Source of the DNA: Turritopsis dohrnii
Taxonomy: Eukaryota > Cnidaria > Hydrozoa > Anthoathecata > Oceaniidae
Assembly (NCBI GenBank): GCA_027922465.2
Contig: BQMF02000003.1
Location: 1 to 64,000 of the forward strand
Direction: 5' to 3'
Length of the DNA: 64,000 nucleotides
The position numbers and the translations under genes are program-made. This document shows, piece by piece, positions 43,001-55,559 of this stretch; positions within the stretch are counted from its first letter, which is position 1, and every line of letters begins with the position of its first letter. The notes under the pieces were generated by a model, which did not search any database, was not told the origin of the DNA, and saw nothing but the letters and a program-made list of their open reading frames with translations.

Positions 43001-46000
43001 TTAAAAAACGCATGATCATTGAATCTATCTACTGAAACATTCAACGTTTTCGCGGGAATTTATTTTTCGCGATCTCGAAGAATATTCCATATTTTGAGTT
43101 AAGGATGGGAATACTTTTAGAATTTGTTGAAATATTCGCGCAACCGGGTCCATCTACAGCTGAAAACCAACAAAAATGAAATGTCAACAACCATGTAAAT
43201 AACAATAAAAGGGTTGATAAGAAATAACCTGTTGCATCTTACGAGATCCGAAGCTTATTATCAGAGTCACGACTATGCGTCATGGCCTTATCAAACTCGT
43301 TCACAGGGTGCGAGTAACTTGTCGGGGATGATTAGTTGATCTTTGAACAGGTTGAAAGCAATAAATTGGCATAAAAGTGCTCAGACATGTCCCGTATTAT
43401 TGGAGTGAATTCAAATTTCTTCAATTTCTAAATCATTGTATTTGTATTGTTGTCACAGGCAAGAGGGTAAACAGAGGTGCTTTTCTTGGCCTTGAGATAC
43501 CTGCGGATAACCTACTTTATGGAAACAGTAGAGTCAGAACGGTTTCAAAAACCCATTGATAAACTTGATAAAAGCATTGATGTGAAAGTAGGCAAATGTG
43601 TCACATAAATACAAGTAATTTATTTTTCGTCTTCTTTAATTTCCCTGAAAAAATGATGTGTTGGCTATAGAGAGGTGATTTTCAAAGGAGATGTCCACAT
43701 GATTCAAAAAATTTTTGTACGTTATAACAAGAGCCGCTATAAAGAGGTGTTTTTATGAGACTTTGACCATGATTCCTGGAAAATGTGTCCACTATAACAA
43801 GGTTGAATTGTGTTTTAGTGGAAATTCGCCTTGTACCTTAGTTTTTGTTATTGGAGTACTTGTAATAATCTCTCCTTAAGAGTGAAGGTAATACAGAGAA
43901 GATTATATTTGTTACCCAATGTTTAGGTTAAAATGTCAGCAAACTCTGTTAAACTTAAAGAAAGTTGAAAAATCTTCAATTTTCGCCAGAGTTCCCTTAA
44001 ATTTCTCTGAAAATTCCCAGAAGAGCGCATTCAAGAACCATCTCGGTTGTGTACGAAAAATTAAATTTTTATCTTCAGTAAAAGCATTCAAAACAACGTG
44101 CTTTGCCTCTTCGCAATCTGTTCTCGCTGATTTAATGGAGGTTATGGAGGTATCAAGTACTGGTTGGATGTCTCATGTATCGCGGGAAGAGAGTTTGCCT
44201 GGAATTCGTGAAATTAAATTCTCGCAAAAATACACCTTTCCCGTAATTGATTGCGCAATATTTTTATCATGCTCTACCTCGTTTTCAATATGCTATACCA
44301 TGACAACCGAATCTCCCGTGCTCAATCATTAACACTATCACAATCATTACACTAATTGCTCATTACTGAGATGAGTCCCGTGCCATTCTGTTACCATATC
44401 AACCTTTGCGAAAACGAGGCGGAGTATGGTAAAAAGTATTGCGCAATCAATTACGGGAAAGGTGTATTATGTTTTCAAATTCACGAAATTAAATTCTCGC
44501 GAATAATGTTTTCTGATCTGGGATTTTTAATTTCCTGTCAAGAAATTCCATAATTGTTTTTATCATATCCAATTCATTATAACAGGAAATTCCTTAACTA
44601 AACCTGTGCGTAGCTAGTAATGCTTTATATTTTTCTCCGGCCCAGATTTGCTGAAAAGATCAGAATGCGGGACAGAAAGAGAATAGACCTTTCCCGAGTT
44701 TATTTTTTATCACACTCCGCCTCGTTTTCAATTGCGTTACTATGACAACCGAATCTCTTGTGCTCAATCATTAACACTATCACAATTATTACACTTATTG
44801 CACATTACTGAAATGAGTCCCGTGACATTTCGTTACCATATTAACCATTGCGAAAACGAGGCGGAGCTTGATAAAAAATAAACTCGGGAAATGTCTATGG
44901 AAAACTCATTAGTCGTTTAAATCTATATCAATTACTTTCGTTTTGATTACATTTAGAGTGCGTTTACATGAGAGCCGCAGTGAACTCAAACCGGTTTGAA
45001 ATTTCAATCCTCCCGTTACGAGTTTCGATACAGGTAATTATTTCACTACGGTTCCTGGTCAAACCTTCAGCGATGTTTACATGATAACGGCCGTACTGAA
45101 ATTTTACCCGTGATGATTTCAAACCTACTTGAGAAGTATTCTCATGTAAACAGAATGGTGATTTCAAACAGCTTAAAATTTCAACAATCTCACTGATCTT
45201 CACCACTAATCTGCACCAATGTTCAAAGAGCTTTAACTTCAACGCCCAAGTCCACACAAAAGTCACGATTTTACAAGGCAAATTTTGATTAAAACGAAGT
45301 TGAAAGGGAATTTCAAAACTCAAATCCGGTAAAGAAACTGACTTGATGGTTTTATAACACAGAACATTTAGAATAATGCCATTAAAGGAGAACGAATATC
45401 TTTGCTAAAACATAAGAAGTATCCATTCTCCTTTAAGATTAAATGAATAACAGAACAAACCTTGGAGTCTTGATCGCCGGTTGTTAGTGGTTCCCATACC
45501 AGTTGTGTGCGTTCTTTAGTTGGAGAGTTCACTTGATCAGGAATACCATGGATGAAATTAACTTGATATTCCTGATTTAGGTTGTCAAAATCACCTTCCA
45601 TGTGTACATGTTCTTCTGAGTGGAGATGTTCATCAGATGTTATTTCTGTTTGTGCTAAGTCAATATGTTCGTTTTCTTGATGAAATTCATTCAGGCAATA
45701 TTCCTTTTCATTGTCATTCATCACTTCTTCATGATTTTGTGAAACTAAACGAGGTGTGATCTCATCGTCTTCCAACCCTTCTTGTTTATTATTGACTAAG
45801 TTCATATGTTTATTTTCCTGTTCAGACGATGCTCGTATAAGTGTATTAACTGTCCCCATTGGAGAGAGCACATAATAAAACGTTTTAGAAACTTCAATCC
45901 CTAAATTGTTAAGCTGCGAGAAATCTGGACTGACAAGATATCCCTGGCCACTGGCTGTACTTATAGCAGGATAAGTATTGATAACTTTTGAGCCATATGT

Positions 46001-46367
46001 CAAACTTTCATCCTTTGTGGTACACTGGAAATCTGCATCCCTATTTGTCTCATCTTCAAAGTTTGTGGACTGAGTGGAATCACTACGATTGCTGCAGCTG
46101 TCATGCTCAGTTCCACTGTATACTTCATCTATGGACTTTGCATCAACTTCTGAAAATGATGGAGATGTAGCTATATAAATCTCTTCACTGTCTTTACTAT
46201 ATATATCAATCTCTTCCATTTTATCACCACAAAACAATTCTTTAGGCTTTATGCTTTCATTTTTCAGTTGGTATAAGCAAACGTTTGTGGAAGCTTGGGA
46301 ATCATCATCATCATCTTCAGTCTGTTGTATCATCCTTTTAAGAACCGACACTAACAATTTCACATCT
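39264..46367 (-). CDS. GLIS-like C2H2 zinc-finger transcription factor (5' incomplete)
   Basis: Three coding exons on the minus strand: 46367-45461, 41396-40937 and 39460-39264, with GT/AG borders and phases that join. Exon a encodes a ~300-residue acidic, Ser/Glu-rich segment. Exon b carries fingers 1-3: [10 protein letters not shown], the long-spaced [20 protein letters not shown], and [19 protein letters not shown]. The last exon carries fingers 4-5: [19 protein letters not shown] and [19 protein letters not shown], with TGA at 39266-39264. The five tandem fingers and the [17 protein letters not shown] wording fit the GLI/GLIS/ZIC superfamily, closest to GLIS; these are nuclear DNA-binding regulators. 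Exon a starts at an acceptor (AG 46369-46368), so at least one upstream coding exon with the true ATG is missing from view. Confidence 0.82.
39461..40936. repeat. GLIS-like intron: tandem duplication and ATAA microsatellite
   Basis: A ~50-bp unit containing GACGATCTATTCGACATGTC is duplicated head-to-tail at about 39567-39668. An AATA microsatellite of about ten units occupies roughly 39979-40017. The rest is AT-rich intron. Confidence 0.75.
41397..44230. other. GLIS-like intron, first part, nothing identified
   Basis: AT-rich intron. A short CT dinucleotide run lies near 42065-42085. No exon or transposon boundary could be supported. Confidence 0.4.
44231..44466. mobile_element. Palindromic MITE copy 1
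   Basis: 236 bp with about 30-bp perfect inverted ends (TACACCTTTCCCGTAATTGA...). Inside the outer ends is an inner inverted block with CCGCCTCGTTTTC. The central ~100 bp match those of copy 2 at 44693-44898, whereas the outer ends differ. Confidence 0.7.
44693..44898. mobile_element. Palindromic MITE copy 2
   Basis: 206 bp with inverted ends ATAGACMTTTCCCGAGTTTA and onward to CCGCCTCGTTTTC. The core (ATCATTAACACTATCACAAT) is nearly identical to copy 1. It is 227 bp from copy 1, in the same orientation. Confidence 0.7.
44958..45152. repeat. Probable MITE with GTTTACATGAGA ends
   Basis: GCGTTTACATGAGAG near 44962 and its near complement TTCTCATGTAAAC at about 45139, with another ATGTTTACATGATAA inside. 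Similar GCGTTTACATCTC sequence occurs at about 60470. Boundaries are approximate. Confidence 0.45.
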
Positions 46368-46536
46368 CTAAATGCATACTGTATGATTAAATCTTATGAA
46401 GAATTGGTTGGTTAATAGTAATAACAATGCTGTATTCCTACGAAATCAAGTACCAACTACATTTTTCTGTAATTCTCCTTTATTGTATAATATCAACTAG
46501 AATAAAAACAGTTATTTTAATAGCTTTAAAAATGGA

Positions 46537-46539
<3 letters not shown>

Positions 46540-46570
<31 letters not shown>
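46540..46570 (+). repeat. 31-nt poly-G tract
   Basis: An uninterrupted run of 31 G on the plus strand, preceded by GGAGGA. It can form G-quadruplexes, and its true length is likely variable or subject to sequencing error. Confidence 0.85.
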
Positions 46571-46571
<1 letters not shown>

Positions 46572-48057
46572 GAGCAAATAAAACAAGACAGCATTCCAAG
46601 CTCCCAGTTTGAAAACAAGTACACCAGACAATTTTTAAGATTTCAGAGCATTAAACCTTTATAACAATCTTTGGTTGATGTGCATTAATGTTAAACCTGG
46701 GTGATCCGACTAAAAGCAGCTGCACCTAATTGTTTAACTCCAGTCATCCATATATACATATAAAGTTTTTGTGCAATGCTGATAGTGGTAGTGTATTGGT
46801 TAGTGTCTCCAATGTAAATTAACATACAAAGAGAGAAAGAGAAGATATCCGATAACTTTGCGCTGCAATTGGAAAGGTACACTGTGCGCTAATGTCATTA
46901 ACTAATAGAAGATATTTAGATATTTCTAAATAAAGAACTATAAAGTCAAAAAAATCTTAAGTGATCAAGGAAAATAAAAAAATTAAAAAATTTGTAACAA
47001 GATAAGACATACAGATGGTATGTAAAAGCAACAAAGCAATTAGTGATCAAAAACATGCCATAGAGGGTACTTCAGTGATCTAGGAGAAGCCTGTTTTGAA
47101 TGTTGAAATTGAAAAAAAATGAAGAGATTGCAAATGTTTTCAGGAGCATCAACATTCGTGAGTTTAGATACAATGTCTTATTCTGATGACACAAAAAGGC
47201 AATAAATTTAAGATGCTATAGCAGTGGAAAAGTGGTTGAGGTGCACATCAGCTTAACAATGTGATTTAAACCTGGACATGACTGACCCCAAACTATAAGA
47301 TTGCCAAATAACTAATCAAACATACAAGTTGAAGTTTAAAAATAAAAAGTGGCTATATTAAAAATAATTGCTGCAAAATGATTAAAAGTAGCTTAACATC
47401 CTATTAATAGGATTATTATTTAGATATCAATTTTAATGTTAAACTTATCCTCGTTAATCGTCATTGTCAATTGTTATCGTCGTAAGTTAAGAAAGAGGTT
47501 GTATAATGAAAATAACACTTTTTGTATTCTGGCTCTGTTAAATGGTCTCTACTTTCTTGCACTCCTTAGCACCGAATGTAAGCCACACCTGCCTTAGCAA
47601 GTAAGATTAGTAATGATAAAAAGATGATAAAAAGATTATCAAAAGATTATATATCAAATTTTTCATGCCTGGCTCATCCAAACATTTTTGTTGCTCTTAG
47701 AAAAAATAAAAATAGTTAAAGTAATTTACACATTCAAGATTAAGAAAATAAAAAAAATTGTCTGACATCTATATCATGAGTAGTGAAACTTAGTGTCATA
47801 CATAGATTACACTAAAATGGGGTGACTTGAAACATAAATTGGAATCATTAGCTCTCTTATAATTAATTCAAAATAGATGTTGGTGGTATAAAAATAGTTT
47901 AAAACAGAGAATTATCAATTGCAGAACAATTCAGTAAAACTATGCAATAAACTATTAAGGTCCCCTGAATTTTTTGGTTACTTTATTCCATAGTTCTTCA
48001 CATACCAATTCTGGTGGTGTGTTCTATCTCTATAATTATAAAGAAGTCTCTATTATA

Positions 48058-50045
48058 AACACTTAGGACCACTCGACCAAAACTTGCTTGTTTGATTTTT
48101 AGCATCATGTGATACTCTGATCTGCTGTTTGCAGCTTCATAATTCAGTAAATCGAAATTAAGTTGAGATTCGAACCGTTTCCAAAATTATAAACATCTTG
48201 TAATTATTTTTATAATTTTTTTTATGTTAAAGGTGGGTTGATACTTTAAGCTTTTAGACAGTATAGTTCTTCTTTCTCTTGATCTCCCTTCTCCTCATAA
48301 CATGCTTACCGCGAAAATAAGTTCCACGAATTTCGTAATAATCTTTCAACCAAATAAGTTCCGCGAAACTTACCCATTTTGACCCATCCAACCGTGAAAA
48401 TTTATACCCATGAAAATTAGTTTCCTTACGGTAACACATTCTAAAAGTTCTAGAGATCTAAGTTGAAATTTTCTTTTTAAACACACAAGTAAAATGAATA
48501 TCAAAATCTTGAAATAGATAAAGATAAGAAAAAAGTCAGTATGAAGACATTTTTATCAAACTCTTGGGCTTGCTCGATATAATTATGCAAGGACATAAAA
48601 GAAATTAAACTAAAAAATACAATCTATTCTCTTGTCTATTAAACTTTCAACATCCCAGCCAATGTGGAAAACATACAAGCACATTTTCTTTTGAAATCTA
48701 TGAAAAAAATTAGTATTAGTTAAAAACTATATAATACAAAATGGGCAACAAATTAGGAATATAGCAGTTATAAGACAAAATACTGATAGATAGGACAAAA
48801 TAGGACATTTATTGGAAAATTTGAAAATATAGGACAATACAGGAATATAGGACAGTGTGGGAGCCCTGTTTTGTACATTCTTGTTGATAAATAAATCATG
48901 CAGAACAAATTGTGTTTTTTATATATATAACCCAAGAATATATGTAAATACCATAAAGCGGGGTGACTTCGATCAATTTTGCCACTATTTTAAAAGTAAC
49001 TTCCGAAATACTAAACCATTACTTCTGAAACTTTGGAATCATTACATTACATATTTCTTCTATTTCAGTGCAAAATTTCACATTAACTAAACTTGTAATT
49101 CCAGAGAAATAACCTGATCTTTCCAAGAAAACGACAATATCGATTATGGGGTGACTTCAATCAGCTTATGAGAAGCACCAAATTACTTATAATTATATTT
49201 GACAATGTTTTTAAAGCACCATTATTACAATATTAACAGACCACCATTTGTCATCCGCGGTAAATGTCCGACCGTAAAAGATCAGCAAATGTTAGTAAAA
49301 CAAAAGATATTTACGACGTTCACACATGTGTGACCCTCGTTAATACGAAACGAAATTAACATTGAAATTTCATTGTATCTCAAACAAAATTTTTCAGATC
49401 TATCATCATGGGGAAAGAGCACGCTTATAAAAATTTCTTCGGTAAGTCATTAAATCTCCCATGAGATACGACGACTTTTCACGAAGTTCTTGTGAACATG
49501 TAACTTATAATGATATAAAACATTCGTTTTTTTCGTGTTCTTATAAACACGATATTATCGATAAAGGAATAAGGAAAAGAAAAACAGAATATAGCGGTGA
49601 AGAACAGAATTTCTTTCAGACATATTATAATTTTCTTTACATTCAGCCTCTATACTTCACATGTGTACCAAAAATGTCCAGGCTAAACTCTTGAATACAA
49701 CGTAGAGTGATGACCAATGTGAGTGGTGAAAAGTTTGATGTTTTTTGTCGTTAATTTCGGAAGAAATTGATCATTTCGCTTGAAGACGATTCTGATGATA
49801 TTTTACAATGGGAATCTAAATGAAAATCTTGAAAAATATGAAAAACGCACTTTAATTTCAGAGTTTTAACAGTTTATTTTTACTGATCGAAGTCACCCCG
49901 CTGATCGAAGTCACCCCGCTTTACGGTAGAATTCGTTGAGATGCAGACAACGACTATCGCAACAATTAATGCTCGCAACTTTTTGTGCCTTAGGTAATTA
50001 TTTTCGTATTCAGATTGAATAACTTTGTTTCCAGATCTCCAAATA
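48058..50045. mobile_element. Rearranged copy of the TTAGGACCACTCGACC element
   Basis: 48058 begins CTTAGGACCACTCGACCAAA, like the right end of 15614-17043 but inverted. At 49980-50045, TTTTCGTATTCAGATTGAAT is complementary to 16486-16530. The copy is split by the element at 48951-49926 and its far end is not found. Confidence 0.45.
48951..49926. mobile_element. TA-flanked transposon, CCRTAAAGCGGGGTGACTTC ends
   Basis: Left end CCATAAAGCGGGGTGACTTC (48951) and right end GAAGTCACCCCGCTTTACGG (to 49926) are inverted repeats flanked by TA. The right end contains an extra tandem copy of CTGATCGAAGTCACCCCG. There are also internal, diverged copies of the motif near 49146. No transposase recognised. 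Confidence 0.65.
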
Positions 50046-50071
50046 TTTATTTCATTAATAAAGAGAAACTA

Positions 50072-50390
50072 CCGTAAAGCAGGGTGACTTCGATCAGTAA
50101 AAATAAACTGTTTAAACTCTGAAATTAAAGTGCGTTTTTCACATTTTTAAGATTTTCATTTAGATTCCAATTGTAGAATATCATCTTTAAGCGAAACAAT
50201 CAATTTCTTCGAAGTTAACGACGAAAAACATCAAAATTTTCACCGCTCACCACCTGGTCATCGCTCGTAATTAGCCTGGACATTTTTGGTACATATGTGA
50301 AGTATAGAGGCTGAATGTAAAAAAAATTATAATATGTCTGAAAGAAATTCTGTTCTTCACCGCTATATTCTGTTTTTCTTTTCATTATTC
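50072..50390. mobile_element. Inverted, truncated copy of the same transposon
   Basis: Starts CCGTAAAGCAGGGTGACTTC and continues as the reverse complement of about 49560-49926, ending without a second terminus near 50390. With the upstream copy it forms a large inverted pair. Confidence 0.6.
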
Positions 50391-51526
50391 TTGATGTTTC
50401 GATACCTTATTATTAAAACACTAACCACTACACACCATTTTGATTTCTGTCCATGTAACTGCACACGGAATGACTTCGCTTGTCTTAACCAAACTGTGCA
50501 CTCCCGATTAGATTTAGGTTAGGCTCTCGGGTCATTTTTTAAATTTTGTCAATTTTTTCCCATGGAAATAGTTCAATATAAAGGAATTCGAACTTCTTTC
50601 AAGAACTCCAAAACCGGTAATAATCGAATCTCTTATCCGCAAAAAGTTTGTTGGAAATCTCTGCGGGGAAGAGATTGCGTTGTAATCTGAAGAATTTCAA
50701 AACAAATGTGACGGTCCTCTATCCCTGCAGAGGGTGGATGTATTATTAAAAGCTATACCCCAGTCAAGCTGCAATAACCTTTCATAGGAAGTAATCAAGG
50801 AGCTAATTCTTTTGTAGTTTTCATCTCAGAATCACGAGGTCTTGAGCTGAATATTTTTTTCTGAGTTTTATATATTTTGTTTTTTATTTATCAATTAATT
50901 TTAAAAAAGGTCACTTGTGTTTGTATACTTATCCTGTACAAAAGTCAGTGAATACACTGATGTGGTCCTACTAAACTTGTTGCACAAACAAATATAGAAA
51001 TAACTATATGTAAATTGTATAAATTGTATAAATAACTTGTAAATAACTTGTGTATATGTATATAAATTAATTAATTAGTATATAATTATATAACAGGTGC
51101 CTATAGAGATTACCTAAGATAACATAGAACTATTAAGCCCAGCATTAGTTTCCCTGGGTCACACTATATATAGATAAAATCTTAAATTAGTTTAAAAGGA
51201 ATCAAGCTAAAATCACCATAAAAAAAGCAATGAGAATATAATAGAAAAATTTGTAGCATATTCCTTTCCTCCTGCCCTTCTTGTTTTTTAATTATTTGTA
51301 AAACCTGAAAACATTGGAAAAAACTAGTATATATAAAAGTTGGAGTGCCTAAAAGAATCCAGTCACTTTTATATTATCAAGCTTTGTGGAAATTTTGCTA
51401 AATTTAATTAACTTATCATCTTATATTTTTTACATTCGTAAGAAAATTTTTCCTTTTTATATTGTACTGTGTAATATACTCAACTATATTATCATACTAT
51501 ATTGCATATTATTTTTAGGTAAAAAA

Positions 51527-54500
51527 ATGCTGGAACAGGATGAGAAGGAACCTGACAAAGAAAATTTAGATGAGAAGGTGCAATTCGTTTCATCTGTTAC
51601 TGATTTGAATGATAGATTCAATGATCTGTGGGAGAATACCGAAAGAATTCTGAATGACAGTGGCAATGATATTAAAGAGACAGGCTACCAACTTGGACAA
51701 TTAGCCCATAAAACTGTTGACTTACTTGTTTTAGCAAGTAATTCAGTTGAATATAATGATATTTCTTGTGAATTTTGCAGAAGTAAGAACATTTTCAACA
51801 AAGTATATGTGTGGACTGGACAACATCGAGAATGTTTGAAATTAATGGCTAGCGAACAACTGCGTTACTTCCATACAGTTGTCTCTAAAGCTGGAATAAG
51901 TTTGTTGAAATGTAAAGAAGTCGTTGTTCCTTTTTCATTATTACTATTGTCTCTAAAGCCAACAGAAAAACGAAAAATTCCACCAGATATAGAGGCCATA
52001 TATGTTAGCATTTTATATCACATTACAAAGCGCATTTCAAATGTAGAGTTCTTAGATTTGTTATCAAATGATTTGTATACAGATGAAGGATTTAGAATTC
52101 CCAAGTATAGTTTCTTTGAATTGTTAATACTATATACACACCGTATTGGTGAAATTGGAGACATTGCTCGTAAAGCTATTCTGTCATGTGTTGAAGCATC
52201 TACTAAACATGAAGAATTTCAAAATTATATATCTCAGGAATCAGCATGTGTTGTAAGTATTCATAATGTGCTTGTTATGTATATATAGTGTCATATTTCT
52301 TTTATAGCCACAGTGCCACTTTCAATTTGTTATAAACTTTAGATAATTGCAGGTGGTTTGAGTGCAAGATATTCGTCTCTCCCAACAACGTTAGATATCC
52401 ATGTAGAAGACTGGTATAGAATTACGAAAGCTGATTTACGAAATATGGGCGAGCTTCAAGAATTCCTCATGACCTTACAGTTTTGTTGCGATGTATCAAA
52501 GGTAAGTCAGCCAAGGGAGGAAACAACTAAGTAGATTTATTTTTGGGAACTTGTTTTGGTGAGAATATGAAAGATTCTTTTAAATTGTTTCAATTTAAAT
52601 TCAATAAACATACATGCTACATTACATTTTGATGTAGGTATGATGTAGTCAGTAATGTGTTTTACTGTCCTTTGATTGGTTTCTATGTGTTAGAATCAAA
52701 TGTTTATATTTAAAGTCTTTGCAAAATAATCCAATAATTCAATAATAGCATTTTAATGTTTTGTTACTTTTACGTTTGGAAAATTCTTGTTTTTTTAGAA
52801 GATTTAAACATTTGATTACAGATATATGATCTACATTTTTTTGTTTACAAATGTCACCCTTATCATTTAAATTGACTTATTTGAAATTTATTTAAAAACT
52901 GTTTATAAAAAGTTTGTTTATACACTGTTATGAATTAAAGTTAAATAAGGAATTATTTTTCTGTATTGTATATTGTTAGTATGGGGGAAATGAAATTCAA
53001 ACAAGACTGTCACTGTTAATTCATGATGGTTTCTTGAAATCCGTTCTTGCTCCTGCATTGAATCAGGTCAGTATAAATGCCTACATCATCACATTGAAAT
53101 TATGTTTACACTGACTAAGTGGTTTCAGTAATCCAAATGGCTTACTTCATCCAAAGCCTTTAACTAAGAGTCTAAGAGTGTATTTACCTTGTTGCTTTGT
53201 TTATCTTTGGTCGGGGGAAATAAGTTTAGGTTTAATTTTTTCATGGTACCGGGTGTGTCAAATGTTTTTTTTGACACACCTGGTATCAGAAGAAATGTGA
53301 TGCTTAATGAGACTTATTTATGTTTGTTTTTAATTTAACTTCATCCAGATGGAGAAATCCAATCAGAATTGGTGAAACAAATAGGTCCCTATTAGGTCTA
53401 TTTTATAAGCTGTGCATGCCAAGCCGAATTCATTAAATTTTCCCTGAGTTCGGCTCGACACAGCTTGTAAAACAAATATTCAGTCATGCCTAACCGAGCC
53501 GTGCTGCCGCATGTCTCAGCACGGCTCAACTGTTTAAAACCAAATGCCGAGCCGAGCCAAGCCCTACTGAAAAATGTCCAAGTTCAGCTTGCCACAGCAC
53601 AGCTTATAAAATGGACCTTAGAGATTCATTTTTTAATAAGATTGATTTCCATGAACAATTTCAATCTGTTAGGTTTCCATTGATGCTCAAATTGCTGTAA
53701 TGGCCTACCTGGATCTCTTCCTTCGCACTATTACTGATGAACGTGTTATGGCTGTTTTCCTTCGGGTTTTGCTGACTGAGGCATATGATAACAAACCTCT
53801 TATAAATCTACTGATCTATCATATAAATTCAGAATCTATACAGGTAAAACTGGTAAAAGTTTTAAAAGAACTATATCTGTCCTTTCTAGTAATGCGTCTT
53901 TATCATGAACGTTGATTCTTCTAGTTATCAATGGTCGCTATGCAGTTGTTCAAAACCTTACTGGAGTTAAATTGCGAAGATGTGATCTTTCATTTGATAT
54001 TCAGGTATTTATGGTTTTGAATGACTACGCTCTGTAAGGAACTCAAGCATTTTTTGTTTGTTGTTGTTGTTTTTATTTTTATTTTTTACGTCTATAGGTA
54101 TCTATTACCTTGCAATCACATACTACCCAATCAGAAACGAACAATAAAAGAGATGGATTTTTATTGCAAAAGTGCTACCATGTTTCTATATCTCACGCCA
54201 GAGTGTTGCTTAGAAACGATTAGAAACCCCATCGACTGTGACGAACAAGGTAGCCCTTCCTTGACACGCAGTAGTTCTAGTGCCAGCAAGACAGTTGATG
54301 ACAGTATATCCAACAGTCACTTATCACCACGAAAAATCAGCGGAACAAGCATTGGAAGCAGTAGTTCAAGAGCAAGTAACGCTAGCGAATTAAAACCTCA
54401 AGAAATTATTGATTTCATGGCCTATCTCTACGACGCCAAATCTTTAATCAGAGAATGCAAAAGCTCCTGCAAATGTTGGTCGGCTGTTTATGATGGTATG

Positions 54501-55559
54501 GACGTCATAACTGATAACCCACGGTTTAAAAGTAACAGGAATTCATTGACCAGTCCAAGTAACGAGCAACGGAATTCGCTGTCGTTTGATTCGCCTGAGG
54601 GCTTAACATTCACTCGGACTTCCATTGGTTCATCTGACTCCGACGTCATAAGTGGTGCGGATTTTCATGTAACAAATCTATATACGACAGAATGCCTAGG
54701 TCCCTTCTTGAATGCACTGTTTGATAAAGTTGAAGGCATGCTTTGTCATAACCTTTACGTCAATCTACTCTTAACCAGTGTGGTGACGAGACTCGCTTGT
54801 TATCCACAGCCATTGCTACGTTCCTTTTTGCTGAACGCTAACTTAGTGATACGTCCTGGTGTGAGATCACTCTCGCAGGTAAGGTTATACTCATTTTAAA
54901 GTCACAGTACCACTAGTAGTTTATACAGAAATGTGATTTTATTCATTCGGTTCTATTAACAGAATCAAAGTTAGTAAGCATCTTTAATATTTCAGATATT
55001 ACTGAATTTATCAAACACCGTGGATGGCTTCGTAACGCAGTTAGATGATTACAAACTGTTGATCACCAAAGCCAAACAGAATTTAGCAAGGAGAGAAGTC
55101 CGAAAGTTTAAACGTTTGAGTCAAGAATTCCCCACACCGTCACTTACAAACGGCGATGAAGAAAACTTGGCCGATATCGGTTACAGTATTAACTTAGATA
55201 CGAAGAAAGGAGCTGGGAAGTTCCAAATGAATCGAAAGGAAACCATAGAAAAAACAGACAAAAATGTCGCCATTGACGATCTAATTAGTCTTTCCCCATC
55301 ACATCATGGAATCAACACGACACAAACGGCGACAAAAGGGGACGTGAAAAAACCTTCCACGTTTCAGCACTCTAGTGGTAAGCTTCATCCTGCAATACCG
55401 AGAAGAGGCCGATCGCGACCCCTGCCCAGTAAGAAAGACTTGATCGACATCCGTAAGAAAAATCCCGTGGTTATAAAGAACGCCATTTACTGTGCAGTCA
55501 TACTCGAGGAGTTCACGAAAGAGTTGGCTGCTGTCTCCATTGAGCAAAGTCTTTTGTGA
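51527..55559 (+). CDS. FHIP1: FHF complex subunit FHIP1 (FAM160A)
   Basis: Seven coding exons: 51527-52252, 52343-52501, 52980-53066, 53673-53843, 53925-54004, 54098-54878 and 54996-55559. They total 2568 nt, 855 residues, with all borders GT/AG and phases consistent. The N-terminal ~430 residues are alpha-helical repeats (ILYHITKRISNVEFLDLL, VMAYLDLFLRTITDERV, RYLLPCNHILPNQKR) that match the FHIP family. A Ser-rich low-complexity linker (~450-530) follows, then the conserved YVNLLLTSVVTRLACYPQPL and the C-terminal VIKNAIYCAVILEEFTKELA. FHIP1 joins FTS and Hook proteins to tether early endosomes to dynein. The start at 51527 follows an acceptor (AG 51517-51518), so a 5' UTR intron or a short upstream coding exon exists. 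Related FHIP2 is less similar at the C terminus. Confidence 0.9.
52502..52979. other. FHIP1 intron 2
   Basis: AT-rich intron, no internal feature recognised. Confidence 0.5.
53067..53672. repeat. FHIP1 intron 3 with short inverted repeat
   Basis: A short foldback, CCGGGTGTGTCAAATG/TTTTTTTTGACACACCTGGT, at about 53250-53284. At 53415-53600 there are several interspersed copies of AGCCGA/CGAGCC and AAGCTG-type words. No exon supported. Confidence 0.5.

Larger units (their letters stand above)
46368..51518. other. Repeat-rich intergenic or intronic DNA, no gene seen
   Basis: No protein-like exon identified. It probably includes the undetected 5' exon(s) and promoter of the GLIS-like gene and the 5' UTR of FHIP1. 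It contains the poly-G tract and the transposon copies listed separately. Confidence 0.4.

Noticed and set aside
46361..46363. Start of the GLIS-like protein at 46363
   Set aside because: The codon is GTG, and an acceptor AG lies 5 bp upstream, so this is an internal exon and not the translation start.
51386..51526. N-terminal extension of FHIP1 (about 47 hydrophobic residues)
   Set aside because: It reads through an intron ending TTTTTAG at 51518; the first ATG in the exon is at 51527.
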